NCBI GenBank assembly: GCA_028689175.1 | Contig: JAQTWS010000005.1 | Coordinates: 1 to 14,498, forward strand | Origin: Minisyncoccota bacterium | Lineage (GTDB): Bacteria > Patescibacteriota > Minisyncoccia > Minisyncoccales > Minisyncoccaceae | DNA length: 14,498 nt | Direction: 5' to 3' | In this document: piece by piece, positions 7,427-14,498 of the stretch | Position numbering within the stretch: the first letter of the stretch is position 1 | Layout: every line of letters starts with the position of its first letter | Program-made: the position numbers and the translations under genes | The notes under the pieces: model-generated | What the model was told of the DNA's origin: nothing | The model's database searches: none | The model's input: the letters and a program-made list of their open reading frames with translations, nothing else

Positions 7427-8643
7427 GATTAATTGCTGATTTTCACATACATTCCAAATACTCAAGAGCTGTAAGTTCAAAAATGGATTTGGAAGAAATA
7501 AGCAGGCAGGGAAAGATTAAAGGAATTGATATTATTGGAACAGGGGACTTTACTCACCCCTTATGGTTTTCTGAATTAAAGAATAAGTTAATTTTAGATT
7601 CTTCTAATTTTTATATTTTAAAACAAGAAGATTCTATAAAATTTATAATCTCGGGAGAAATAAGTTTAATTTATTCTAAGTTAAATAAAATTAGAAAAAT
7701 TCATCTAATTTTAATATGTCCTAATTTAGAAACTGCGGGAAAAGTAAATCAAAAATTATCAGAGAGATATAATTTAAAATCTGATGGAAGGCCCATACTA
7801 GGACTTGATGCAAAAGAATTTTTAAAAATTATTTTAGATATTTCAAAAGATATATTAGTCATCCCTGCGCATATAATGACTCCTTGGTTTGGTTTATATG
7901 GTTCTAGATCTGGATTTGATTCTATAACCGAATGTTTTGAGGAACTTTCAGAATATATTTATGCTTACGAAACAGGTTTGTCTGCCAACCCTTCGATGCT
8001 TTTAAAAATGAAGGAGTGTAGAGAAAGAACTCTTTTATCTAATTCAGATGCACACTCTCCTCAAAAATTAGGCAGAGAGGCAAACGTTTTTGATTGTGAT
8101 TTTGATTATAATTCTATTATTAAAAAAATTAAAGATAATGATCTTTTAGAAACAATCGAATTTTATCCTGAGGAAGGGAAATATTTTAATGACGGACATA
8201 GAAACTGTAATGTAAATTTTTCTCCAGAGGAAACGTATAAATATAATGGAATTTGTCCTGTCTGTGGTAAACCATTAGTTCTTGGAGTTTTGAACAGAGT
8301 AAATAAACTTAGCGATTTTAAACAAGTAAGCAAATGTAATTTTAAAAGCTTAGTACCATTAAGAGAAATTATAGGAGAAGTACTAGGATTAGGAGCATTG
8401 ACAAAGGCGGTTGATAAGGAATATGTAAAACTAATTGAAGAATTTAAATCTGAATTCAATATTTTACTTTATGAGAATATTTTAAATATAGAAAAAGTAG
8501 ATAAAACAATTGCTCTGGCTATTAAAAAAGTAAGAGAAGGAGATCTTCAAATTATTCCTGGATATGATGGAGAGTTTGGAAAAGTTAAAATATTTGGAGG
8601 CGAAGAAAGAAAAAAGCAATCTTTACAACAAACATTATTATGA
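7423..8643 (+). CDS. endoQ: Endonuclease Q-like PHP-domain DNA repair nuclease
   Basis: Homologue of EndoQ, a nuclease known from Thermococcales and a few bacteria that cuts 5' of deaminated bases (uracil, hypoxanthine, xanthine) and abasic sites. The PHP metal site is intact: His8 and His10 in 'ADFHIHSKYS', Asp42 and His45 in 'GTGDFTHP', Glu79, His94, His150 in 'PAHIMTPWF', Asp209 and His211 in 'SNSDAHSP'. A zinc-site region follows with Cys262, Cys278 and Cys281 ('CPVCGKPLVLGVLNRV'), diagnostic for this family rather than for other PHP proteins. The C-terminal region (310-406) includes a helix-hairpin-like 'VREGDLQIIPGYDGEFGKVKIF'-type segment often annotated as UvrD-like, and the protein ends in QQTLL, a possible sliding-clamp motif. 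Its ATG overlaps the MgtC-like stop and its TGA overlaps the rarA start, each by 4 nt. Confidence 0.9.
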   Translation: MRLIADFHIHSKYSRAVSSKMDLEEISRQGKIKGIDIIGTGDFTHPLWFSELKNKLILDSSNFYILKQEDSIKFIISGEISLIYSKLNKIRKIHLILICPNLETAGKVNQKLSERYNLKSDGRPILGLDAKEFLKIILDISKDILVIPAHIMTPWFGLYGSRSGFDSITECFEELSEYIYAYETGLSANPSMLLKMKECRERTLLSNSDAHSPQKLGREANVFDCDFDYNSIIKKIKDNDLLETIEFYPEEGKYFNDGHRNCNVNFSPEETYKYNGICPVCGKPLVLGVLNRVNKLSDFKQVSKCNFKSLVPLREIIGEVLGLGALTKAVDKEYVKLIEEFKSEFNILLYENILNIEKVDKTIALAIKKVREGDLQIIPGYDGEFGKVKIFGGEERKKQSLQQTLL

Positions 8644-9761
8644 AGCCATTAGCAGAAGAATTAAGACCAAAAAGCATAGAAGATTTTGTAGGGCAAGAAG
8701 AAATTTTGGGTAAAAATAGCTTGCTCAGGAAAGCAATAAAAGAAGATAATGTTCCTTCTATGATTTTTTATGGTCCGCCAGGAACAGGAAAAACTACATT
8801 AGCAAAAATTATCGCAAATAAAACTGAATATCATTTCGAAGAATTAAGTGCTGTTAATTCAGGGATAAAAGATTTTAAAATTATAATTGAAAGAGCTGAG
8901 CTAAATAAAAGATTAAACGAAAAAACTATTCTTTTTATAGATGAAATTCACAGATGGAATAAAAAACAACAAGATGCGCTTTTGCCATACATAGAAAATG
9001 GAACTATCGTTTTGATAGGGGCAACAACAGAAAATCCTTCCTTTGAAGTTAATGCAGCACTTTTATCAAGATGTAGAGTTTTTGTTTTTGAAAAATTAGA
9101 AGAAAAAGAGATCGAAAAAATTATTAAAAGGGCAGTTTTAAAAAAAGATATAAAAATAAAAAATAAGGCAATTAAAATTTTAAGTCAAATAAGCAATGGC
9201 GATGCTAGAGTTGCTTTAAATATTTTAGATTACGCTTCTTCATTAAATAAAAATATAGAAGAAAAAGAGATTAAGGAAGCTTTTCAAAAACAAAATCTTT
9301 ATTATGATAAACATGGAAAAGAGCATCACGATTTAATTTCTGCATTAATTAAATCAATGAGAGCAGGAGAAGAAGATGCTGCTATCTATTATCTTGTTCG
9401 CATGCTCGAAGCAGGGGAAGATCCTTTATATATTGCAAGAAGGCTAATCGTTTTTGCTTCAGAAGATATAGGGCTCCAAAATTCTTTAGCACTAAATCAG
9501 GCTGTTAATGTTTTTCATGCATGCCATTTTATTGGTATGCCAGAATGTCGACTTAATTTAATACAAGGAGTAGTTTATATGTGCAAAAATAAGAAATCAA
9601 GAAAGCTTTACGAAGCTTATGAAAAGGCTAAAGAAGATGTTTCGATGTATGGCAATCTTAAAATTCCTTTACACATAAGAAATATTAAGAGCTTTGAAAA
9701 AGATAATGATTACAAAGAATTTTTACCTCAAAAAGTAAAAAATAAAAAATATTTATCTTAA
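8640..9761 (+). CDS. rarA: RarA/MgsA AAA+ ATPase, replication-associated recombination protein
   Basis: Clamp-loader-like AAA+ ATPase that acts at stalled or gapped replication forks. Residues 1-40 contain the typical 'LAEELRPKSIEDFVGQEEIL' type start. Walker A is 'GPPGTGKTT' (45-53), Walker B 'LFIDEIHRWNKKQQDALLP' (98-116), sensor 1 'GATTENPSF' (127-135), and the arginine-finger region 'SRCRVF' (143-148). The sensor-2 and tetramer parts follow, including 'MLEAGEDPLYIARRLIVFASEDIGL' residues. At 373 residues it is about 50-70 shorter than E. coli RarA; the far C-terminus, usually '...YLP..L....YY.P..' with further residues, stops early after 'EFLPQKVKNKKYLS'. Coupled to endoQ by an ATGA overlap. 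Its last 9 nt overlap the end of mltG on the other strand. Confidence 0.95.
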   Translation: MKPLAEELRPKSIEDFVGQEEILGKNSLLRKAIKEDNVPSMIFYGPPGTGKTTLAKIIANKTEYHFEELSAVNSGIKDFKIIIERAELNKRLNEKTILFIDEIHRWNKKQQDALLPYIENGTIVLIGATTENPSFEVNAALLSRCRVFVFEKLEEKEIEKIIKRAVLKKDIKIKNKAIKILSQISNGDARVALNILDYASSLNKNIEEKEIKEAFQKQNLYYDKHGKEHHDLISALIKSMRAGEEDAAIYYLVRMLEAGEDPLYIARRLIVFASEDIGLQNSLALNQAVNVFHACHFIGMPECRLNLIQGVVYMCKNKKSRKLYEAYEKAKEDVSMYGNLKIPLHIRNIKSFEKDNDYKEFLPQKVKNKKYLS

Positions 9762-9773
9762 GTAAATATTTTT
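9745..9773. terminator. Bidirectional stem-loop at the overlapping rarA/mltG ends
   Basis: AAAAATATTTA (9745-9755) pairs with TAAATATTTTT (9763-9773), an 11-bp stem with a 7-nt loop. Both stop codons lie in it: rarA TAA at 9759-9761 in the loop and the mltG stop (complement of 9753-9755) in the left arm. T-rich tracts follow on both strands. The stem is all A/T, so strength is uncertain. Confidence 0.5.
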
Positions 9774-10730
9774 ATTTATTTTATGTTCTTCAAAATTTTC
9801 ACTAAAGATAGTTGTTCCATCCTTAGCTGAAAGATAGTACCAATAGTTGTTACTTATGGGATTTAAAGCAGCTTCTATGCTTTCTTTTCCTGGATTTGAA
9901 ATTGGTCCAATAGGCAGACCTGTATATTTATATGTATTAAAGGGCGAGTCAACTTTGGAATCAAAAACAGCTCCTTTGTTTGCATAAAGAACAGTGGCAT
10001 CAATTTGAAGCGGCATATTGCTTTCAAGTCTTTTTAAAATAACATGAGAAATCATTTGCTTATCTTCAAATCCCCTAACTTCTTTTTCTATAAGCGAACT
10101 TAGTATTAAAACATCATAAAAATTTTGTTTGTTATCTATTTTATTCCATACTTTTTTTTCAAAATTAGAAAGCATTTTTTTAATAATAATTTCTGGAGTA
10201 TCGTTTTGATTTATATAATACGTATCTGGAAATAAAAATCCTTCTAGGCTTAAATTTTTAGGCTTGTATTTCAAAAACTCAAATTCATTTGATAAATCTA
10301 ATGAAGGGTAGCCTAATTCAGATTTTCCAGCTATATTAAAAAAATATTCTTTGTTAAATAAATTTTTTTCTTCTAAATAATTGGCAATATCATCAATAGT
10401 CCAGCCCTCTCTAATTACAATTTTTTCTTTAACAGTATTTCCATTAATTATTTGATTAATAATTTCTGAACTACCCATTGAAGAATTTAATTTGTATATC
10501 CCTGCTTTAATATCTTTTGGATCATTATGGAAATAAAGGAGTATATAAAAAAGACGGCTATTTCTAATAAAGCCCTCTTCTTTTAAATTTTGAGAAATTG
10601 TTTTTAAAGTCTCTCCCTCTCTAATAACAAAAAGATCTTCCTTGTAATGAGCTGTGTAATTATTAACAAAAAAACATATTAAAATTAGTAATGCAGTAAC
10701 GCAAAAAAAAATTCTTTTTGAAATAAGCAT
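9753..10730 (-). CDS. mltG: Endolytic murein transglycosylase MltG
   Basis: Membrane-anchored lytic transglycosylase of the YceG family that cuts nascent peptidoglycan strands and so sets glycan length. Residues 5-24 are one transmembrane helix with a short cytoplasmic start, followed by the LysM-like region 'VIREGETLKTISQNLKEEG' (35-53) and a second 'VIREGWTIDDIANYL' (105-119). The catalytic domain has 'LEGFLFPDTYYI' (162-173), the active-site Glu215 in 'SSLIEKEV', 'PLQIDATVLYA' (240-250) and 'GLPIGPISNPG' (271-281), all standard family marks. At 325 residues it is about normal length. It is transcribed away from the Kazal/dockerin operon and tail to tail with rarA, so it forms a single-gene unit within this window. 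Confidence 0.96.
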   Translation of the reverse strand: MLISKRIFFCVTALLILICFFVNNYTAHYKEDLFVIREGETLKTISQNLKEEGFIRNSRLFYILLYFHNDPKDIKAGIYKLNSSMGSSEIINQIINGNTVKEKIVIREGWTIDDIANYLEEKNLFNKEYFFNIAGKSELGYPSLDLSNEFEFLKYKPKNLSLEGFLFPDTYYINQNDTPEIIIKKMLSNFEKKVWNKIDNKQNFYDVLILSSLIEKEVRGFEDKQMISHVILKRLESNMPLQIDATVLYANKGAVFDSKVDSPFNTYKYTGLPIGPISNPGKESIEAALNPISNNYWYYLSAKDGTTIFSENFEEHKINKNIYLR

Positions 10731-10746
10731 ATATTAAAAATATATG
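10728..10746. repeat. Inverted repeat overlapping the mltG start codon
   Basis: CATATATT (10728-10735), spacer AAA, AATATATG (10739-10746) is a perfect 8-bp inverted repeat. The left arm contains the complement of the mltG ATG. It could be an operator or a 5' hairpin of the mltG message, but in such AT-rich DNA it could also be chance. Confidence 0.3.
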
Positions 10747-10765
10747 AAAATAGAACATTTGTAAA
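10737..10765 (-). promoter_or_regulatory. Putative promoter for mltG
   Basis: On the minus strand TTTACA (10765-10760, 5 of 6 to TTGACA) is followed after 17 bp by TATTTT (10742-10737, 4 of 6 to TATAAT). The start of transcription would fall at or next to the ATG at 10730, implying an almost leaderless message. A TATATT with 15-bp spacing is an alternative. Confidence 0.3.
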
Positions 10766-10768
10766 GTA

Positions 10769-10797
10769 TTGTTTTTTTATTTAAAAAAGGCGATAAT
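10769..10797 (+). promoter_or_regulatory. Putative promoter for the Kazal/dockerin operon
   Basis: TTGTTT (10769-10774), a 17-bp spacer, then GATAAT (10792-10797, 5 of 6 to TATAAT). Transcription would begin near 10804, giving a leader of about 23 nt before the ATG at 10827. It lies in the divergent gap between mltG and this operon. Confidence 0.4.
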
Positions 10798-10826
10798 ATA
10801 TATAAAAATAAATAAAATACAAGCTT

Positions 10827-13220
10827 ATGATGAATAAAAAAATCTTTTTAACATGTTTAATTTTAATTTTCAGTTTAAATTATACTAATACACATGCATG
10901 TAGTTTAACCGATTTAACTTCCTGCTCTTTTTCTGATTTAAAAGAATTTGTTTCTGGATTGTTATCTTTTGAAAAAAAATCAAATTGTAAAAATGTATAT
11001 TTTCCAGCATGTTCAAAGTCAGGTAAGACATTTGATAATATTTGTTTACTAAAAGAAAGCAAGGATAAATTAGATTATTATGGAAGATGTTTAGAGTATC
11101 CATACAATTTGTCAGCAAATAATTGTGTAAAAGAAAAATTTGATTGGGACGGATATAAGTGTGTAAAAAAAGAAGAAAATCATTTATATTATGAAAATAA
11201 AGAGCTTGGATTTAGTCTAATGCTTCCTTCAAATTCTATAATTAACAAAGATTTTATAGAACTTCCCAAAGAAAGAAATAACACAAATTTAATTTTTAAA
11301 AAGTTAGAATTTATATCAGATAATTATTGTTCGGATATCTTGTCTTATACAAAGGTAAATGATATAGACGAAACTCAAAAATTTAAAATAGTTAATGGAG
11401 AAAATAGTTTAGATTATGGAAATGACATTTTAGCAAATATTAATTATAAATATTATATTTTAGAGAATAAAGATTCTTGCATAGGATTTTTATTTTCCAT
11501 ATATTCAAATGGGTCTTTCGAAAAATATAACAAAATAATAGAAAGCGCTAATTTCAACGAGATTATGGAAAGCCTTTCTTTTATAGAAAAAAGACAAGAA
11601 AAAAAATCTCCTTGTGAAAATTATGGAGATTTAAATTCAGATAATATAATTAATAAAGATGATTTAAATTATTTTGTATTTGGATCAGTTGAAAATAATC
11701 TGCAGAAAAGAGGAGATTTAAATAACGATGCTATTGTGGATGAAAAAGATCAAAATATTCTTTATAGTTTTATTTACGAAAATACTGAATCTTTTCCCGC
11801 TTGCTCAATTGAAAAAGATATAAAAAGGGGGTCAGCTCCAAAAATATTTTTTAATAAAAATTTTAATGTTAAGCAAAACATCAAAAAAACTGAAGCTAAT
11901 ATAACAATAAATTTTGATTTAATTGCTGAAAAAGGTGATATTTACATACCAGCAAATGGCATGCATTTGAAAATTTTAAACGACGAAAATGTAAAGATAG
12001 AAGATATGACATGGAATACAGGTGCTCAAATCAAGGAAGATGGCTATATTTTTTTAGAAAAAGGAAAAACAACATGGATTTCGGTAGAACTTAATTTAAA
12101 GGCAAAAGAGAAACCTATTTATACAAAAGCATTAATTGACGAAATAAGTTACTTAAATGAAAAAGGAGAATTAAAAAAAATTTCAACCCCGATTGAAACA
12201 AATAAATTTTATTTGAATTTTACAAAAGATGAAAATTTGATATGCGGTATTTATGGAGATATCAATGATGACGGATTGATAAATGAAGAAGATATTTCTT
12301 TTATAGTTACAAACAAAGAATTAAATGAAGATCAAAAAATAAGAGCTGACGTTTCTGGCAACGGAGAAGTTAATATAATAGATGCTATTGAAATACAAAA
12401 ATATATTTTAAAAGGAAAGCCTTTTACTATTTGTTCTAAAACTTATACTCCTACAGTATACGATAATGCTCTTGTTGGTGTGGAAAATAACGAGGATAAA
12501 ACAAAACATGTGACTCTAACATTTTATTTAGACTCAAATAAGGGAGATGCTTTAATACCAGCCAAGGTTTCCATAAATCAAGATGACGAATCTTCAGGTA
12601 TCTATTTGCAGCTTGAAAAAGATGGAAATATGATAGTTAAAAATTTAAAACTTTGGAGCAGTGCAGAATTAATAAATTCGGGATTTTTAAAAATTAAAAA
12701 AAATATCCCTAATTGGATTAAAATTGAATTTGATATTGAAGCAATAAATGATACTGCTCTTGTGAATTTTAAAATTAATAAAATAGCTTATTTGAACAAT
12801 ACTGAAAGGGAGTATATTTATCCTTCAGATATTAAAACAGGCGATATATTTTTAAATTATGAAAAAAAAGAATTTTTATCTCCATGTGGACAATTAGGGG
12901 ATCTTAATTTAGATAATTATGTTACTTATTCTGATTACGATTATTTAAAAAATAATTTAAATATTTTACTTAAGGATTACGAAAAATTTATTTATGCTGA
13001 TTTAAATAAAGATGGAATAATAGACGAATTAGATTTGAAAGAACTTGACGATTATTTAAATCAAAAAATTGACAAATTCTCAGGATGCTTAAAAGATGCT
13101 TGTAATTCATCAATAGAACCCGTCTACACAAAAGACGGATTTATATATGCAAATGAATGTTATTTGAAAAAGGCACAAAAAGAAGTTAAATGCTATATTA
13201 ACAAAAACTGTGGATTATGA
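10827..13220 (+). CDS. Exported modular protein with Kazal-like ends and three dockerin-like repeats
   Basis: A 797-residue exported protein of unknown function. Signal peptide: about residues 1-25 (Lys4-Lys5, then a hydrophobic run). Residues 54-88 are a Kazal-like module with four cysteines (C54, C62, C73, C88; spacings x7 and x10 match Kazal C2-C3-C4). Residues 119-255 form a globular domain starting 'YYENKELGFSLMLP', a type common in CPR exported proteins. Then come three pairs of dockerin-like calcium loops: 267-309 (DLNSDNIINKDD, DLNNDAIVDEKD), 477-519 (DINDDGLINEED, DVSGNGEVNIID) and 691-736 (DLNLDNYVTYSD, DLNKDGIIDELD), each bracketed by cysteines (263/326, 473/536, 687/754). Between them lie two homologous beta-rich modules (about 355-465 and 560-678). 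The C-terminus (759-795) is a second Kazal-like module 'PVYTKDGFIYANEC'. ATG at 10827 and 10830 are both possible starts. It overlaps the next gene by ATGA. Confidence 0.86.
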   Translation: MMNKKIFLTCLILIFSLNYTNTHACSLTDLTSCSFSDLKEFVSGLLSFEKKSNCKNVYFPACSKSGKTFDNICLLKESKDKLDYYGRCLEYPYNLSANNCVKEKFDWDGYKCVKKEENHLYYENKELGFSLMLPSNSIINKDFIELPKERNNTNLIFKKLEFISDNYCSDILSYTKVNDIDETQKFKIVNGENSLDYGNDILANINYKYYILENKDSCIGFLFSIYSNGSFEKYNKIIESANFNEIMESLSFIEKRQEKKSPCENYGDLNSDNIINKDDLNYFVFGSVENNLQKRGDLNNDAIVDEKDQNILYSFIYENTESFPACSIEKDIKRGSAPKIFFNKNFNVKQNIKKTEANITINFDLIAEKGDIYIPANGMHLKILNDENVKIEDMTWNTGAQIKEDGYIFLEKGKTTWISVELNLKAKEKPIYTKALIDEISYLNEKGELKKISTPIETNKFYLNFTKDENLICGIYGDINDDGLINEEDISFIVTNKELNEDQKIRADVSGNGEVNIIDAIEIQKYILKGKPFTICSKTYTPTVYDNALVGVENNEDKTKHVTLTFYLDSNKGDALIPAKVSINQDDESSGIYLQLEKDGNMIVKNLKLWSSAELINSGFLKIKKNIPNWIKIEFDIEAINDTALVNFKINKIAYLNNTEREYIYPSDIKTGDIFLNYEKKEFLSPCGQLGDLNLDNYVTYSDYDYLKNNLNILLKDYEKFIYADLNKDGIIDELDLKELDDYLNQKIDKFSGCLKDACNSSIEPVYTKDGFIYANECYLKKAQKEVKCYINKNCGL

Positions 13221-13945
13221 TAGATGGGATTTTATTATTTTTTATAATTTTGCTTATTTATTCTTTTTGGTGGTTTGATTTTTGTTTTTTAAATAAAAAT
13301 ATTTCTAAATTTAAACAAGATTTTGAAAAAGTAAAATCTAAATGTGATATTATTATTATTTTTAATGCAGGTGGTTGGGGAACCGTAGATTATAAAAATG
13401 CTTTTGATCTAAACCCATTTGCTATTTTTATAAAAGATTATTTAAATAAAAAAGGTTTTAAATCTTGTATTATTCAATATTTTAGAACTGAAGACCATCT
13501 AATCGGAAGACTGGGATATGTTAAAGATTATGTTTTTGCTTTTGAAAAACAAGTAAAGCGCATTTCTTCTATCATAAAAGAAACAGATAAAAAGATAATA
13601 TTACTCGGGTTATCTAACGGAGCGCTTATAGCAGATGAAGTTATGGAAAACATGAGAGAAGCTAAAAATATTTTTAGCATAGAGCTTGGTAAGCCATTTT
13701 TTGGAACGCATAGCAAAAATGAAAATATTCTTTTAATAAATAACTTTGAAGATGATTTGTGTAATGGAAATACACTTGAACTTTTAAAAAGTATATTTAT
13801 TTTTACTCCTATAAGATGGATTAAAAATTTTGTTTTAGGGGAGGGAGTTTCTCTTGGTTTAGCCGTTAAAGTTAAGGGGCATAATTATCCACTTGATAAA
13901 TACAAGGGGAAGATTATTAAATTTACTGACGAAAAGATTATATGA
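13217..13945 (+). CDS. Membrane-anchored alpha/beta-hydrolase-like protein
   Basis: A 242-residue protein with one N-terminal transmembrane segment (about 3-21, rich in Ile, Leu, Phe and Trp). The rest looks like an alpha/beta hydrolase: a first core strand ending in 'IIIIFNAGGWG' (45-55, possible oxyanion-hole region), a helix and strand 'CIIQYFR', then 'KIILLGLSNGALIADEV' (126-142) with the nucleophile elbow G-L-Ser133-N-G. His222 in 'GHNYP' is a good catalytic His; an acid such as Asp179 or Asp180 could complete the triad. No family-specific motif lets me name a substrate; ester, lipid or amide cleavage are all possible. Translationally coupled (4-nt overlaps) to the Kazal/dockerin gene upstream and to the flippase-like gene downstream, which suggests envelope work. 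Confidence 0.75.
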   Translation: MIDGILLFFIILLIYSFWWFDFCFLNKNISKFKQDFEKVKSKCDIIIIFNAGGWGTVDYKNAFDLNPFAIFIKDYLNKKGFKSCIIQYFRTEDHLIGRLGYVKDYVFAFEKQVKRISSIIKETDKKIILLGLSNGALIADEVMENMREAKNIFSIELGKPFFGTHSKNENILLINNFEDDLCNGNTLELLKSIFIFTPIRWIKNFVLGEGVSLGLAVKVKGHNYPLDKYKGKIIKFTDEKII

Positions 13946-14498
13946 TAAAGACTCTTCTATTATTCTTATTATCTATTTTATTTGGAGGCATAATCTTTGT
14001 GTATGTTGGTAATACTTTTGGCTGGGATTTCATACTAAGCAGTTTTAAAATATTTTTAAATTTAGAAGGATTTCTAATAATAATTTTATCATTCTTTATT
14101 GCTTTTTTAGGAGCTTTGAGATGGAAAAAAATAATAGGAGAAAAAAGAATTTCCAATAATGAATTATTTAAAATTTATATTGGTGGTTTTTCTATTATGT
14201 ATTTATTTCCTATGGTTATACTTGGAAGTGAGTTTTTTAGAGCATCACTACTTGAGCATAAAGAAAAAATAGGCTGGGATAAAGCTTTGGCATCTGTTTT
14301 TATAGAAAGAATTATAGAATGGACTATAAATATCATAGTGATTATAACTGGTGTTTTGTATTTTTTTTATACAATCCAAAAACCATCTCAAAATCTTGCA
14401 ATTATTTTTGCCGTTTCAATCGCAATCACTTTAATTATTTTCATAACTATTTATTTCTATATTTTCAAAAAAAAGAGTTTTTTAAGAAATATTTTGCT
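13942..14498 (+). CDS. Flippase-like membrane protein (UPF0104/LPG-synthase TM domain), 3' end outside window
   Basis: The first 185 residues of a polytopic membrane protein; no stop is reached before the window ends. ATG at 13942 overlaps the preceding stop (ATGA). Hydrophobic segments lie near 3-22, 42-58, 78-95, 126-145 and 151-175. The segment 'MYLFPMVILGSEFFRASLL' (86-104) followed by 'WDKALASVFIERIIEW' (112-127) matches the conserved pattern of the lysylphosphatidylglycerol-synthase TM/UPF0104 family ('G-E-x-x-R-A-x-L-L ... A-x-x-S-V-x-x-E-R-x-x-D'). Members act as or resemble lipid-linked substrate flippases or aminoacyl-lipid synthases. Whether a synthase domain follows cannot be seen. 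Confidence 0.8.
   Translation, partial: MIKTLLLFLLSILFGGIIFVYVGNTFGWDFILSSFKIFLNLEGFLIIILSFFIAFLGALRWKKIIGEKRISNNELFKIYIGGFSIMYLFPMVILGSEFFRASLLEHKEKIGWDKALASVFIERIIEWTINIIVIITGVLYFFYTIQKPSQNLAIIFAVSIAITLIIFITIYFYIFKKKSFLRNIL

Noticed and set aside
8163..8459. Minus-strand open frame opposite endoQ
   Set aside because: Antisense to the zinc-site region of EndoQ, whose protein sequence is clearly conserved; no independent evidence.
4215..8643. Use of TGA as a glycine codon (genetic code 25)
   Set aside because: TGA ends elp3 exactly at the conserved Elp3 C-terminus and forms ATGA junctions at several gene ends, so it is a stop here.
10827..10901. Lipoprotein signal on the Kazal/dockerin protein (Cys25 after a hydrophobic run)
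   Set aside because: The residues before Cys25 (N-T-H-A) do not fit the L-[AS]-[GA]-C lipobox, so an ordinary signal peptide is more likely.
13938..14156. Minus-strand open frame at the end of the window
   Set aside because: Opposite the start of the flippase-like gene, whose membrane segments and ERIIEW motif explain the sequence better.

Overview
This AT-rich window has compact, mostly 4-nt-overlapping genes and is best read as a genome fragment of a Patescibacteria/CPR bacterium, probably in the Parcubacteria lineage. Three things point there: the secreted-protein motif of the 'G-W/Y-A-W-x(3)-I-G-x-I-S-F-N' type that is common in Parcubacteria, secreted proteins mixing Kazal-like and dockerin-like modules, and the absence of a clear Shine-Dalgarno sequence before the starts. 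TGA is a true stop (elp3, and several ATGA junctions), so this is not a code-25 lineage. The taxonomic placement is inference.

Layout. (1) 1-856: the end of the F-type ATP synthase operon, atpD (5' cut by the window) and a very short atpC, closed by a strong hairpin terminator. (2) 858-3222: a single-gene unit with its own promoter and terminator, encoding a large exported glycine-rich protein. (3) 3270-5792: a NIF3-family metal protein converging on a full-length Elp3 (radical SAM plus GNAT, tRNA wobble-uridine modification) with no bases between the two stops. (4) 5787-9761: a plus-strand run that starts on the same six bases as elp3: a class I methyltransferase resembling eukaryotic Trm9/ALKBH8-MT, a SLOG/LOG-like Rossmann protein, an MgtC/SapB-like membrane protein, an Endonuclease Q homologue and RarA. 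(5) 9753-10730: mltG on the minus strand, tail to tail with rarA. (6) 10827-14498: an operon of an exported Kazal/dockerin modular protein, a membrane-anchored alpha/beta-hydrolase-like protein and a flippase-like (UPF0104/LPG-synthase TM) protein cut by the window end.

How the genes fit together. The most interesting unit is the head-to-head elp3/methyltransferase pair. In eukaryotes Elp3 makes cm5U34 and Trm9 methylates it to mcm5U34, so this pair could be a stripped-down bacterial version of that pathway. The downstream endoQ-rarA pair, translationally coupled, suggests deaminated-base or lesion handling at replication forks. The last operon and mltG relate to the cell envelope. No tRNA, rRNA, CRISPR, insertion sequence or phage gene was seen, and no gene-free stretch exceeds 300 bases; the three longest gaps (about 90-100 bases) hold the terminators and promoters listed.
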